Source: Geobacillus icigianus (GTDB taxonomy: Bacteria; Bacillota; Bacilli; Bacillales; Anoxybacillaceae). Taken from it: a stretch of DNA of 53,793 bases. The translations under genes and the position numbers were made by a program. Shown one piece after another: positions 9,009 to 18,168 of this stretch; the first letter of the stretch is position 1, and the number at the start of each line of letters is the position of its first letter. The notes under the pieces are model-generated. The model had not been told where the DNA came from. It searched no databases and saw nothing but the letters and a program-made list of their open reading frames with translations. The stretch lies in NCBI RefSeq assembly GCF_000750005.1, contig NZ_JPYA01000034.1:1-53793 (forward strand). Reading direction: 5' to 3'.

Positions 9009-9829
9009 TGGCGAGATCCGTATGGGCCCGGCCGTTTTTGTATGCGCTGGCCGTTGCCATGAGCGTGTTTTTCCTCATGCCGGTGTATGTCATGGTCATC
9101 ACGAGCTTGAAGCCGCTTGATGAAGTGACATTGGCCGATATGTGGAAGCTCCCGTCGACCATCGATTGGAGCAGCTACGCCACAGCGTTTGACAAACTCG
9201 CCCCAAACTTTTGGAATTCGCTGCTGCTCGTCGTACCGGCGACGTTGTTATCCGCACTGCTGGGGGCGCTCAACGGCTACGTGCTTTCGAAATGGAAGTT
9301 TAAAGGAGTGGATACGCTTTTTACGCTCATTTTGTTCGGAATGTTCATTCCGTATCAAAGCATTCTCATTCCGCTGATCCAATTTTTGCGCGAAATCGGG
9401 CTGTACAACACGATTCCGGGACTTGTGTTCGTTCATGTCGTCTACGGCATTCCGATCACCACGCTGATGTTTCGGAATTTCTACGCCGCGATTCCCGATG
9501 AAATGATTGAGTCGGCGAAAATCGACGGCGCTGGGTTTGTCCGCATTTTTCGTTATATTATGCTCCCCTTGTCCATCACTGGATTTGTCGTCGTGGCGAT
9601 CTGGCAGTTTACAAACATTTGGAACGAGTTTTTGTTCGCCGTGACGATCACGACATCGGACAAACAGCCGATCATGGTCGCCTTGCAAAACTTATCTGGC
9701 AGCCAAATCGTGCAATGGAACGTGCAAATGGCGGGAGCCCTGTTGGCAGCGCTGCCGACCTTGCTTGTGTACATCTTCCTTGGCAAATATTTTGTCCGTG
9801 GGCTGTTGGCTGGTTCGGTGAAGGGTTGA
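9008..9829 (+). CDS. Sugar ABC transporter permease (MalG type)
   Basis: A 273-residue CUT1 inner-membrane permease with about six helices and the EAA loop at FYAAIPDEMIESAKIDGAGFVRIFRYIMLPLS. It is the second half of the permease pair begun at 8157. ATG 9008 overlaps the upstream TGA by one base and has AAGGGGGG six bases before it; GTG 9005 is a poorer alternative. In this family an MsmX-type shared ATPase usually energises the transporter, and no ATPase is encoded here. The product looks intact, but its partner has lost its N-terminus and its binding protein is missing, so the transporter may be inactive. Confidence 0.9.
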   Translation: MARSVWARPFLYALAVAMSVFFLMPVYVMVITSLKPLDEVTLADMWKLPSTIDWSSYATAFDKLAPNFWNSLLLVVPATLLSALLGALNGYVLSKWKFKGVDTLFTLILFGMFIPYQSILIPLIQFLREIGLYNTIPGLVFVHVVYGIPITTLMFRNFYAAIPDEMIESAKIDGAGFVRIFRYIMLPLSITGFVVVAIWQFTNIWNEFLFAVTITTSDKQPIMVALQNLSGSQIVQWNVQMAGALLAALPTLLVYIFLGKYFVRGLLAGSVKG

Positions 9830-9858
9830 ACGGGCGAAAAACGGAAAACGTCTCCGTC

Positions 9859-9889
9859 AAGCCGCCATCATGGCGGCTTTTCTCTTTTG
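9859..9889 (+). terminator. Terminator after the ABC permease genes
   Basis: AAGCCGCC at 9859-9866 and GGCGGCTT at 9872-9879 form a perfect stem around ATCAT, followed by TTCTCTTTTG. Confidence 0.85.
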
Positions 9890-9933
9890 TCTTGTAGAAT
9901 AGTTGAGCCTTGAGGGTGAGGGAGGCGATCGCT

Positions 9934-10222
9934 TCGCAGCGCTACACGCAGCCGGCGTTTCCCGAGCGCATGTTCCTTTATGTCAGCCGATTGTTTCAAA
10001 AATACCGCCGCCGCATTCTGCCCATTGCCATCTTCAGCTATGACACCATCCGCAATGAACCGTCCTCGTTCACCATCCAGTTTTCGTTCCTAACCGTTGT
10101 TGGTTTCCATTTTCTTACCGTTGAACTGCGCAAGTTGCCATGGCGTGAGTACATTCACCGCGACAACCCGGTCGCGGCCGCTCTGGTAAGCAAAATGGGG
10201 GATGATGAAAGTGAAAGAGTGG
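9934..10222 (+). pseudogene. Second Rpn-type nuclease fragment, truncated at both ends
   Basis: SQRYTQPAFPERMFLYVSRL through to KMGDDESERV is colinear with, and at DNA level nearly identical to, part of the fragment at 5309-5896 over the region from AAATACCGCCGCC onward. It extends further toward the N-terminus than that copy but breaks off near 10222 into unrelated sequence. The two copies share direction and enclose the damaged sugar locus. Two different pieces of one gene family 4.6 kb apart point to past recombination or insertion and decay. Confidence 0.7.
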
Positions 10223-10455
10223 CCGCGGTGTCTTTGTTCCGGCCCTTGCGCGTATTGCATTGGGAATGCTTGGTATTCCAGTCGGGGGTGTGCTCTTTTC
10301 TCTTCCATGCCTCCTGCTTGCCAGCTGATTGGTGGAGTAGGGCAGCGATAGGGAACGTTGACGGTCATGCAAAAACGTGGTAAGATAACACAAAACATAC
10401 TATTCATATTTATTTACTATGAATTAAAAGATGATGAAAGGGGAGAGAGCAGTTG

Positions 10456-11238
10456 ATGCGATTCCAGTATATTGAGAGCGGAGGGGAACGCTTGGCGGTT
10501 TCGATTCATGATCCAGCTGTGTCGGTTGATCGTGATGATGTGCCTGTTGTTGTCATTTGTCATGGGTTTATCGGTACGAGGATTGGTGTGGATCGGTTGT
10601 TTGTCCAAGCAGCGGAACGATTTGCTTCGGCCGGAGTCGGAGTCGTCCGTTTTGATTATGCTGGTTGTGGGGAGAGCAGTGGAGAATATGGAAAAAACCG
10701 ATTTGATGATTTCATTCGACAAACGAGAGATGTCATTCGTACAGTGGAACAATTTCCGTCGTTTCAGCGTCGGCCGCTTGTGCTTCTCGGCCATAGTTTG
10801 GGAGGGGCGGTGGCGACGGTCACAGCTGCATTGGATCGGCGAGTCGCACGATTGGTGCTTTGGGCGCCTGTTGCGTATCCACATGTAGATATTGTCCGCA
10901 TTGCCACAGATGGGTATGGCCGCTCGGATGGTGAAACGATTGAGTACCGCGGATATCGATTGTCCCCTTCCTTTTTCACTTCGCTCGTTGATATCGACCC
11001 GTTGCAGGCGGCCAAACAGTTTCCGGGTGATGTCCTCCTTGTCCATGGAATAGCTGATCAAGAAATTCCTGTCACGTATGCAGATGTCTATGGGGAAGCA
11101 TTCGGGCAACGAGCCGATTCACGATTTGCCAAACAAGTCATCCCAGAAGCGGATCACACGTTTTCTTCCGTCTCCGCGCGAGAACAGTTGCTGCAGATCA
11201 CGACGGCTTGGCTTTTCCAACGTGCGGTGGTCGTCTAG
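10456..11238 (+). CDS. Alpha/beta hydrolase (serine hydrolase, S33-like)
   Basis: A 260-residue cytoplasmic alpha/beta hydrolase. Visible motifs are the oxyanion-hole region CHGFIGTRIGVDRL, DYAGCGESSGE, the nucleophile elbow GHSLGG with the catalytic serine, the acid region GIADQEIPVTYADV and the terminal histidine in EADHTFSS. This is the layout of small esterases, acylglycerol lipases and related S33 proteins; the substrate is unknown. AAGGGGAG lies 10 bases before ATG 10456 and seven before an adjacent TTG at 10453, so either may start. The gene stands alone between the second Rpn fragment and the convergent organosulfur operon. Confidence 0.85.
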   Translation: MRFQYIESGGERLAVSIHDPAVSVDRDDVPVVVICHGFIGTRIGVDRLFVQAAERFASAGVGVVRFDYAGCGESSGEYGKNRFDDFIRQTRDVIRTVEQFPSFQRRPLVLLGHSLGGAVATVTAALDRRVARLVLWAPVAYPHVDIVRIATDGYGRSDGETIEYRGYRLSPSFFTSLVDIDPLQAAKQFPGDVLLVHGIADQEIPVTYADVYGEAFGQRADSRFAKQVIPEADHTFSSVSAREQLLQITTAWLFQRAVVV

Positions 11239-11244
11239 CAAGGG

Positions 11245-11272
11245 AAGGTGCCCACGAAGGAGCGGGCACCTT
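11245..11272. terminator. Hairpin between convergent genes
   Basis: AAGGTGCCC at 11245-11253 pairs with GGGCACCTT at 11264-11272, six bases after the hydrolase stop and upstream of the convergent 11360 stop. The following run is only TATCATTT, so termination would be weak; it could serve both directions. Confidence 0.5.
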
Positions 11273-11359
11273 ATCATTTCGAATGTCTGTGCTGTCGTTA
11301 TTCTGATCTTCTCGTTGAAGCGGCGGACTTGGTCGCGAAAGAAGACGGCTGTCCTAGGA

Positions 11360-12751
11360 CTAGCCGTCTGTTCGTGAGCCGATCGGGCGGAACGCGGCAG
11401 CGGGATGATCATGCGCCAGGCGCGGGCCGTTCCCGAATAGCTTCTCCCGCATGGTTCCAGGGGTGTAGGCGGTTTTGTATAGACCGCGTCGTTGCAGGAT
11501 GGGAACGACATATTCAATGAAATCGTCCAAATCTTTGGGCGTGATCAGATGGGTTAAATTGAATCCATCCACCCCCGAGCGCCGAGCTCGCTCTTCGATG
11601 GCGTCGGCGACCTGTATCGGGTTGCCGATTATGACGGATTCCCGTGTGAGCGTTCCGGCTTTTTGAAGCGCCTCACCGATCGTTAGCGGTTTTGTGGCGT
11701 CTTTTGTTAATGAAGCAGCTTTGTAGTGTCCATGATCCGTGGCGCGGAACAAGAACGGTTCATCGGCTGGTTTGGCTTCATATTCAGCCAAGTCATAGCC
11801 GCTCGCCCCGCTGAATTGGGCTTTGGCGGCGTCCGTGCTCCATAGGCGGCGCAATTGTTCATATTTTGCTTCCGCTTGCTCCGTCGTTTTGGCGACAATG
11901 ACCGTCAAAAAGGTGAAAAATTTCAGTTGTTGCGGATCTCTTCCGTATCGCTCGGCTCGTTGGCGAATGTCTTGAATGTAGAATGACAGCCGTTCGGGGG
12001 ACGGAGCGCCGACGAAAACACACTCCGCATGTTTGGCCGCGAACGCCCTCCCGCGTTCGGATGAACCAGCTTGGTACAACACTGGCGTGCGTTGCGGGGA
12101 AGGCTCGCATAAATGCGGACCTTCGACAGAGAAAAAGGCGCCGTGATGGTTGATCGGATGAATTTTGCCAGGATCAATCAACACGCCTGTCTCGCGATCT
12201 TCGAGGAAGGCACCTTCTTCCCAGCTTCCCTCCCACAACTTATAAGTCACTTCCAAACACTCATCCGCGATCTCATATCTCTGATCATGGGCGATCATTC
12301 TCTCCAATCCAAAGTTTTTGGCCGCATTGGGCAAATAAGAGGTGACAATATTCCACGCGATGCGGCCGTTTGTCAGATGGTCCAGCGTGGAAAATCGCCT
12401 TGCGATATGGAACGGGTGCTCATAAGTGGTGCTTGCCGTTAACACGAATGAAAGATGGGTCGTGACGCTCGCCATGACTGGAATGATTAAGGAAGCGTCG
12501 TTTAGTGGAAATTGCATCCCGTCGCGAATCGATGGATCTTTGCTTTGTCGATACGTGTCGTACACCCCGAGCACATCAGCAAAGAAAACAGCGTCAAACA
12601 GCCCGGCTTCGAGGCGCTTAGCCATTTCGATCCAGTAGTGGAGCTCTTTATAGCGGCGGTGGCGCTCGCTGTCGGGATGCTTCCATAAACCGTGGGCATT
12701 ATGCATCGCGCTTGCCATCTCAAAGGCATTGAATAATAGGGGTTGATCCAT
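11360..12751 (-). CDS. NtaA/SnaA/DszA/LadA-family FMN-dependent monooxygenase
   Basis: A 463-residue luciferase-like monooxygenase of the long (NtaA/SnaA/DszA) branch. Seen are FNAFEM near the N-terminus, HGLWKHPDSERHRRY, FDAVFFADVLGVYDTYRQS, STTYEHPFHIARRFSTLDHLTNGRIAWNIVTS, GPHLCEPSPQRTPVLYQAG and a C-terminal VPILQRRGLYKT, a pattern shared with the long-chain alkane monooxygenase LadA. Such enzymes use FMNH2 supplied by a separate reductase to oxidise organosulfur, aminopolycarboxylate or alkane substrates; which one applies here is not decided by sequence. ATG 12751 has AGGAGG eight bases upstream; TTG 12754 is an alternative. It is the last gene of the minus-strand operon, behind metQ, with an intercistronic hairpin between. 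Confidence 0.9.
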   Translation of the reverse strand: MDQPLLFNAFEMASAMHNAHGLWKHPDSERHRRYKELHYWIEMAKRLEAGLFDAVFFADVLGVYDTYRQSKDPSIRDGMQFPLNDASLIIPVMASVTTHLSFVLTASTTYEHPFHIARRFSTLDHLTNGRIAWNIVTSYLPNAAKNFGLERMIAHDQRYEIADECLEVTYKLWEGSWEEGAFLEDRETGVLIDPGKIHPINHHGAFFSVEGPHLCEPSPQRTPVLYQAGSSERGRAFAAKHAECVFVGAPSPERLSFYIQDIRQRAERYGRDPQQLKFFTFLTVIVAKTTEQAEAKYEQLRRLWSTDAAKAQFSGASGYDLAEYEAKPADEPFLFRATDHGHYKAASLTKDATKPLTIGEALQKAGTLTRESVIIGNPIQVADAIEERARRSGVDGFNLTHLITPKDLDDFIEYVVPILQRRGLYKTAYTPGTMREKLFGNGPRLAHDHPAAAFRPIGSRTDG

Positions 12752-12774
12752 CAATTTGTCCTCCTTTCAAGACT

Positions 12775-12800
12775 GGCGGCTCTCGTGATGACGAGCCGCC
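12775..12800 (-). promoter_or_regulatory. Intercistronic hairpin between metQ and the last monooxygenase
   Basis: GGCGGCTCTCGT and ACGAGCCGCC form a strong stem around GATG, with no T-run on the minus strand. It may protect or process the operon mRNA or reduce read-through into the final gene. Confidence 0.5.
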
Positions 12801-12812
12801 GGCTGCTATGGG

Positions 12813-13643
12813 TCATTGTTTTTGGAACCAATCGGGCCATACGTATCCTTTGTACTTCGGATCTTCTTTGATCAATTTAGCGAATTCTTTCGATTTGTAA
12901 GCGGCGATCAAATCTTTGACAAAAGGTTTGTCTTTGTCCTCCGGACGGATGGTGACGACAATCAAGTAGTAATCAGGCGTTTTTTCTAAGGCGACGGCTT
13001 CGGTTAATTTTAACCCAGACGATAAGGCGAAGTTGCCGTTGATCAAGGCGTAGTCCACATCGCCCAACGCCCGCGGCAGTTGAGCGGGATCCAATGGTTT
13101 GAGAATGATGTTTTTGTGAAATTTGGCAATATCTTTTTCCGATGCTTTTGTTGGTTCGACATCTTTCTTTAGTTCTAAGAGGCCGAGCTGCTGCAGCATC
13201 GTCAGCGCCCGCGCTTGATTGACCGGTTCGTTCGGCAAGGCGATGGTCGTTCCGTCCCGAATGTCATCGAGGGACGTATGTTTTTTTGAATATAAACCGA
13301 TAGGAACGGTCGGAATCGAGATCAAGGGCTGCAATTTCATTTGATGTGTTTTGGCGAAGTTTTCAAGATACATCTGGTTTTGAAACACGTTGGCGTCAAT
13401 TTCTTTCTGATCTAGTGCGATATTGGGCTGCACGTAATCATTGAATTCAATTAATTTCACTTTGTATCCTTTCTTTTCTAGATAAGGCTGAATGGCTTCG
13501 CGGATTTGATCGCTGTATGGACCGGCGGTGGCGCCGATCGTGATCGTTTTCTTTTCCTCTTGTGCCGAGGAAGAGGATGATGAGCAGCCTGTTGCTCCGA
13601 AGATCAATACAATAAGGGCGAATAGAAAAGAAAAACGCTTCAT
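12813..13643 (-). CDS. metQ: Methionine-type ABC transporter substrate-binding lipoprotein MetQ
   Basis: A 276-residue NlpA/MetQ lipoprotein. The signal sequence ends in a lipobox with the lipidated cysteine at about residue 20 (FGATGC), followed by a serine-rich linker. The mature part has the family pattern TITIGATAGPYSDQIREAI, IEFNDYVQPNIALDQKEIDANVFQ and IALPNEPVNQARAL. It would capture substrate outside the membrane for the MetNI importer encoded just upstream. Because the operon is otherwise made of organosulfur-type monooxygenases, the ligand may be a methionine derivative or another small organosulfur compound rather than methionine itself; that is inference. AAAGCGTTTTTC-type signal start is clear and GAGGAGG precedes ATG. 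Confidence 0.93.
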   Translation of the reverse strand: MKRFSFLFALIVLIFGATGCSSSSSSAQEEKKTITIGATAGPYSDQIREAIQPYLEKKGYKVKLIEFNDYVQPNIALDQKEIDANVFQNQMYLENFAKTHQMKLQPLISIPTVPIGLYSKKHTSLDDIRDGTTIALPNEPVNQARALTMLQQLGLLELKKDVEPTKASEKDIAKFHKNIILKPLDPAQLPRALGDVDYALINGNFALSSGLKLTEAVALEKTPDYYLIVVTIRPEDKDKPFVKDLIAAYKSKEFAKLIKEDPKYKGYVWPDWFQKQ

Positions 13644-13758
13644 GAACGATTCCTCCTCATAAAAAGGTTGGTCAATGCCGCAAAAAAGGCAGCCATTATC
13701 GGTTGAAAGCGAGGCTAGTGTTGCTTGACGGAACAGGCGCTTCGCTCATGCGAAACGT

Positions 13759-14415
13759 TTATCGCTTATCGATCCAGCGGGCGATCGAGTCGCCGACAAA
13801 CTGGACGACCTGCACTAAGCAGAGAAGAATGATAATCGTTGTAATCATCACCGTGTTGTCGTATCGATAATAACCAAAACGAATGGCTAGATCCCCCACA
13901 CCGCCGCCTCCGACAATGCCGGCCATCGCTGAGTAGCCGATCAAGCTGATCGCCGTAATGGTGAGTCCATGGATGATGCCGGGAAGAGCATCGGACAGCA
14001 GAACATCTTTGATAATCATCCACGGAGTGGCTCCTACGGCGGTAGCGGCTTCAATCACGCCTTTATCGACTTCCCGCAAAGCGGTTTCCACAATGCGGGC
14101 GAAAAATGGCGTGGCGGCCACGGACAGCGAGACGGCCGCTGCTGTTGGACCAATGGTGGTGCCAACGAGCAGTTTTGTCAACGGCAGCAAGGCGACTAGC
14201 AAAATGATAAATGGGATCGAACGGACGATGTTGATGAGAAAACCGAGAATGGTTTGCAGTGGTTTGTTTTCCCAAAACAAACCGCGATCTGTCACAAATA
14301 AGAGCACCCCAAGCGGAAGCCCGGCGATGACGGCGGCTAACAGAGAAATGCCCACCATGTACAACGTATCCCAGAACGCTTTTAATAGTTCTGGAGCCAG
14401 CGTTTCAAGCGGCAC
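13759..14415 (-). CDS. metI: Methionine-type ABC transporter permease MetI
   Basis: A 218-residue permease with five predicted helices and the MetI EAA loop (VETALREVDKGVIEAATAVGATPWMIIKDVLLSDALPGI). Length is normal. It overlaps the end of metN by 11 bases, a sign of translational coupling, and is followed 115 bases later by metQ. It forms the membrane channel of the importer with MetN in the cytoplasm and MetQ outside. Confidence 0.95.
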   Translation of the reverse strand: MPLETLAPELLKAFWDTLYMVGISLLAAVIAGLPLGVLLFVTDRGLFWENKPLQTILGFLINIVRSIPFIILLVALLPLTKLLVGTTIGPTAAAVSLSVAATPFFARIVETALREVDKGVIEAATAVGATPWMIIKDVLLSDALPGIIHGLTITAISLIGYSAMAGIVGGGGVGDLAIRFGYYRYDNTVMITTIIILLCLVQVVQFVGDSIARWIDKR

Positions 14416-15418
14416 GATCGATCACCTCGACTCCTTTTGTCCGTTCGGCCATGTAGCGAATGGCGCGCTCGACTTCCTGTTCATCTCCGCTCAATTCTAA
14501 CAGCAGCACCCCAAGCGGTGTGTCGTTAATGTACTCAATTTTTCCGTGCAAAATGTTCCCGCGCACACGGAATGTTTGCAGCGTGTCGGATAGGATGGCT
14601 TGTTCAGCGGCAGGCCCTTGGAACAAAATTCGCACTAACGTTCCGGTTCGCGCTTGAAGCAGACGTTCTGGAACATCTAGGCGCAGCACATGCTCAACGA
14701 ACGAGCGGGTCAACGGCTGCTGCGGTTGGGTAAACAGATCGTATACGCGGCCGATTTCGACAATGCGGCCGTTTTGCATCACAGCGACACGGTCGCAAAT
14801 TTCTTTAATGACTTCCATTTCATGCGTAATGACGACAATGGTAATGCCGAGTTCGCGATTAATTTGCTTGAGCAACTGCAAAATAGAAGACGTTGTCGCT
14901 GGATCGAGGGCGGATGTCGCCTCGTCGCACAACAGGACGGTCGGATTGTTGGCTAAGGCGCGGGCGATACCGACGCGCTGTTTTTGCCCTCCGCTTAATT
15001 GAGACGGATAAGCGTCACGTTTATCCAAAAGTCCAACCATTTCTAGCAGCTCGTGGACGCGAGTTTCGATTTCGGTTTTTGTCTTGCCTGCCGCCCGCAA
15101 GGCAAAGGCGATGTTTTCAAACACCGTTTTGGAACGAATTAAGCAAAATTGTTGAAAAATCATACCGATCTTCAATCGCGCTTCGCGCAATGCGGCTCCA
15201 GACAAGGCGGTGATGTCGGTGTCATCGACGATGATGCGGCCGGATGTCGGTCGCTCCAATAAATTGATGCATCGGAGCAAGGTGCTTTTTCCAGCGCCGC
15301 TATGTCCAATGATGCCAAAGATTTCTCCGCTTTGGATGGAAAGGGAAACATGGTCGACGCCGACCACTTCTTTCCGATGAACGTTGTAGATTTTCGTCAA
15401 CTGTTCAATGTCAATCAT
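14405..15418 (-). CDS. metN: Methionine-type ABC transporter ATP-binding protein MetN
   Basis: A 337-residue ATPase with Walker A GHSGAGKS at 38-45, signature LSGGQKQ, Walker B VLLCDEATSALDP and H-loop VVITHEME. The extra C-terminal domain (about 265-337) matches the NIL/ACT-like regulatory domain typical of MetN, which in known MetNI binds methionine and inhibits transport. ATG 15418 has AGGAGG six bases upstream; a longer open frame upstream is not supported. It lies 13 bases after the stop of the DszC-like gene, inside the same operon. Confidence 0.95.
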   Translation of the reverse strand: MIDIEQLTKIYNVHRKEVVGVDHVSLSIQSGEIFGIIGHSGAGKSTLLRCINLLERPTSGRIIVDDTDITALSGAALREARLKIGMIFQQFCLIRSKTVFENIAFALRAAGKTKTEIETRVHELLEMVGLLDKRDAYPSQLSGGQKQRVGIARALANNPTVLLCDEATSALDPATTSSILQLLKQINRELGITIVVITHEMEVIKEICDRVAVMQNGRIVEIGRVYDLFTQPQQPLTRSFVEHVLRLDVPERLLQARTGTLVRILFQGPAAEQAILSDTLQTFRVRGNILHGKIEYINDTPLGVLLLELSGDEQEVERAIRYMAERTKGVEVIDRAA

Positions 15419-15431
15419 GTCGTTCCTCCTT

Positions 15432-16685
15432 TCAAATGGTCGGAGAAGGATGTGGATTTGTGTTTGCTTTTTTGGCGGTTGTCGTTCCATTGGAAATGGC
15501 TTGGGACGCAAACAATTCCAAGACAGCGTCTTCCATCGGCGGATTATGCAATCCCGCCCGAACGTCGCGGTAATATTGTTGCAACGGGTTGGAAAGCTGC
15601 AAGCTTTTGGCGCCGACGATGCGCATGGCCAAATCGACGACTCGGTTGGCGCTGTTTAAGGCAATATATTTGGCGGCTGCCAATTCCCGATCCATGAATG
15701 GGCGTTTTTCTGGAAGCGTATCCCATCGTTCGGCCACAAAATAAAGAAAATGTCGAGCTTGAAACAATTCCATGTCCATTTGCGCGATTTTTTGCCGAAC
15801 GTGCGATAGATGGATGATCGGTTCGGATACGCTGTTCGGTTGATAGTGTAAGGCAAACGAAATGGCGTAATTTCTCGCCGCGATGGCCGTCCCTAAATAG
15901 CAGGCTGGAATATGCAAAAGCCACGCTCGGCTTCCTCCTCCTTTGACGAATTCCAATTGATCGAGTTCGACTAAAGCATCTTGAGGCAGTTCGACATGGT
16001 CGAAAATGACGTCATCGCTTCTTGTCCCGCGCATGGCGATCATGTTCCACGTTTGTTCAATGCGAATGCCGTCGAGTCGATGATCGACGAGGAAAAATCC
16101 GACTTTTCCCGTATCGGCGATCGTTGCGGTCACCAATGAGTAGTCCAAGGCTTCTGCCATTGAAGCAAATGATTTTCTTCCGGTGAGAATCCATTTTCCA
16201 TCGCGTTTCACTGCCGTCGTGACCGGCTTTCCTCCGCGTGTCGGGCTTCCGGTTGCTTCTTCGGTGGCGAGCCGGTTGATGACCGCTTTTCGTTCGACAA
16301 TTTCGCGGCAAAGCCATTCAAAGGTGCGCCGATTCCATGTGTTGCGTTCGCGAATGTCGTAGACAAGTCCCAAATGCCAACCGGCGCACAACCCGGTGGA
16401 AGCATCCCCTTGGCTAAGCCGTTCTTGAATGAGAATCAATTCATATAAGGACAACTCTTGCCCACCGAATTGGTTGGGCACGGTCAACGACAAATAGTTC
16501 GTTTCTTTCAAACGGTTGAAATGCTCAAACGGAAACATCGCTTCTTCATCGATTTGCCGCATGTTCTGGCGAAATTGTTCTGCAAGCAGGGCAGCTTGGT
16601 GCAACAGTTGTTCGTGACGTTCCGTTTTCACAAACAGTTGTGATAAATCATTGGCTAATTGTGGGATGACATCGGGAAACGACAA
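15432..16685 (-). CDS. Acyl-CoA-dehydrogenase-fold monooxygenase (DszC/SfnB type)
   Basis: A 417-residue flavoprotein of the acyl-CoA dehydrogenase fold: an N-terminal helical domain (FEHFNRLKETNYLSLTVPNQFGG), a central beta domain with TGRKSFASMAEALDYSLVTA and WNMIAMRGTRSDDVIFDHVELP, and a C-terminal four-helix domain ending near SLQLSNPLQQYYRDVRAGLHNPP. The missing acyl-CoA catalytic base pattern and the RDVRAGLHNPP ending resemble the DszC/SfnB/XiaF group, which use reduced flavin and oxygen rather than CoA esters. In sulfur clusters such enzymes oxidise sulfides or sulfones. The start is TTG with AAGGAGAG six bases upstream. It is followed directly by metN. Confidence 0.83.
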   Translation of the reverse strand: MSFPDVIPQLANDLSQLFVKTERHEQLLHQAALLAEQFRQNMRQIDEEAMFPFEHFNRLKETNYLSLTVPNQFGGQELSLYELILIQERLSQGDASTGLCAGWHLGLVYDIRERNTWNRRTFEWLCREIVERKAVINRLATEEATGSPTRGGKPVTTAVKRDGKWILTGRKSFASMAEALDYSLVTATIADTGKVGFFLVDHRLDGIRIEQTWNMIAMRGTRSDDVIFDHVELPQDALVELDQLEFVKGGGSRAWLLHIPACYLGTAIAARNYAISFALHYQPNSVSEPIIHLSHVRQKIAQMDMELFQARHFLYFVAERWDTLPEKRPFMDRELAAAKYIALNSANRVVDLAMRIVGAKSLQLSNPLQQYYRDVRAGLHNPPMEDAVLELFASQAISNGTTTAKKANTNPHPSPTI

Positions 16686-16740
16686 TGGAATCTCTCCTTT
16701 TCGATCGATGTTCGACGATTGGTCTTGATTTTTCGATTCC

Positions 16741-18054
16741 TCACACGCGGATCGACTTTGGCACCGGCAATCCTAAGTGGTCTCTCAATGTTGTTCCTTC
16801 ATAGTTGCGACGGAATAACCCGCGTTTTTGCAAAATTGGGATCACATGCTCAACGAATGACTGCAGTCCATTTGGATAATATGGGAACATGAGATTAAAC
16901 CCGTCCGCTGCCCCTTGGAGAAACCAGTGTTCGAGTTGGTCCGCGACTTGTTCGGGAGTGCCAATGATCGTAAAGTGTCCTCGCGCCCCGGCGATTCGTT
17001 GGTACAATTGGCGAATCGTCAATCGTTCGCGGCGCGCTAGATCAATGATGAGTTGACGCCGGCTTTGGTTTCCATTTGTTTCTGGAATGTCGTCGGGAAG
17101 CGGATCATCCAGTGAATAACCCGAAAAGTCGATGCCGCCTAAGTAGTCGGATAAAAACGCCAGCCCGACCTCTGGTACGATCAGCTCCTGCAATTGTTCA
17201 TATTGCTCCCTTGCTTCCTGTTCGGTTCGGCCAATGTAAGGGGCTACGCCAGGCATGATCAACATATGGTCAGGGTTGCGTCCGGCGCGTGCGGCTTCCT
17301 GTTTCACAGTTTGGTAAAACCGCTGGGCGTCAGTCAACGTCGATTGGGCGGTAAACACGACTTCTGCAACATGGGCGGCGAAACGGATGCCGTCTTGTGA
17401 TGAGCCGGCTTGAATCAAGACCGGTTTTCCTTGCGGCGGACGCGAAGAGTTCAGCGGTCCGCGCACAGAAAAATGTGTTCCATGATGATTTAGTGGCCGC
17501 CACTTTTCGGCATGAAAGTAGATTCCGGATGATTGATCGCGAATCAGTGCCTCTTCGTCCCAACTTTCCCACAGCCCGTTGACGACATCGACAAATTCAC
17601 GCGCACGCTCGTAGCGCAGCCGATGTTCCAAATGGGCCGTTTGGCTGAAGTTGTACGCTTCTTCCTCATAGTAAGACGTTACGATGTTCCAAGCTGCTCG
17701 CCCGCGGCTAATATGATCGAGCGAGGAAAATTTTCGCGCGATGTGAAACGGTTCATTGTATGTGGTGGAAGCAGTGCCAGCCAACCCGATGCGATGGGTC
17801 ACAGCTGCTAAAGCCGCGAGCAGTGTGAACGGCTCGAGCCGGACGATCTCGGCAGGGTGAGACAACGGCTCAATAGCGAGCCCGTCGCTGACAAACAGCA
17901 TGTCCAACTTCCCTTGTTCCGCTATTTCAGCAATGCGGCGAAAAAATGTGAAATCTTCGCACCATTCCGGCCGCACATCCGGGTGTCGCCATGCGGCGAT
18001 ATGATGGCCGACGCCCATGAGAAACAGCCCGAATTTCATTTGCCGCACACTCAT
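16741..18054 (-). CDS. DszA/NtaA-family FMN-dependent monooxygenase
   Basis: A 437-residue luciferase-like protein with KFGLFLMGVGHHIAAWRHP, LDMLFVSDGLAIEPL, ASTTYNEPFHIARKFSSLDHISRGRAAWNIVTS, PPQGKPVLIQAGSSQDG and the C-terminal VIPILQKRGLFRRNYEG. It is a second member of the NtaA/SnaA/DszA branch, clearly different in sequence from the one at 11360, so the two probably act on different steps or substrates. ATG 18054 has AAAGGAGAG eight bases upstream. It lies 55 bases upstream of the DszC-like gene and 114 downstream of the SsuD-like gene, all in one direction. Confidence 0.9.
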   Translation of the reverse strand: MSVRQMKFGLFLMGVGHHIAAWRHPDVRPEWCEDFTFFRRIAEIAEQGKLDMLFVSDGLAIEPLSHPAEIVRLEPFTLLAALAAVTHRIGLAGTASTTYNEPFHIARKFSSLDHISRGRAAWNIVTSYYEEEAYNFSQTAHLEHRLRYERAREFVDVVNGLWESWDEEALIRDQSSGIYFHAEKWRPLNHHGTHFSVRGPLNSSRPPQGKPVLIQAGSSQDGIRFAAHVAEVVFTAQSTLTDAQRFYQTVKQEAARAGRNPDHMLIMPGVAPYIGRTEQEAREQYEQLQELIVPEVGLAFLSDYLGGIDFSGYSLDDPLPDDIPETNGNQSRRQLIIDLARRERLTIRQLYQRIAGARGHFTIIGTPEQVADQLEHWFLQGAADGFNLMFPYYPNGLQSFVEHVIPILQKRGLFRRNYEGTTLRDHLGLPVPKSIRV

Positions 18055-18168
18055 GCCATGGACTCTCCTTTCGTAGATGACGGTGTCCAGATGTGGTTTG
18101 CAATAGGAACCTCTTTGTTGATCAAGCCGATAGCGCGCAAATCACCGGCTTGTTGTTGCAAATCGCGA

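Noticed and set aside
13644..13758. SAM riboswitch (S-box) or T-box before metQ
   Set aside because: The 115-bp gap is too short and lacks the conserved cores; the genes are inside an operon transcribed from 19.8 kb.
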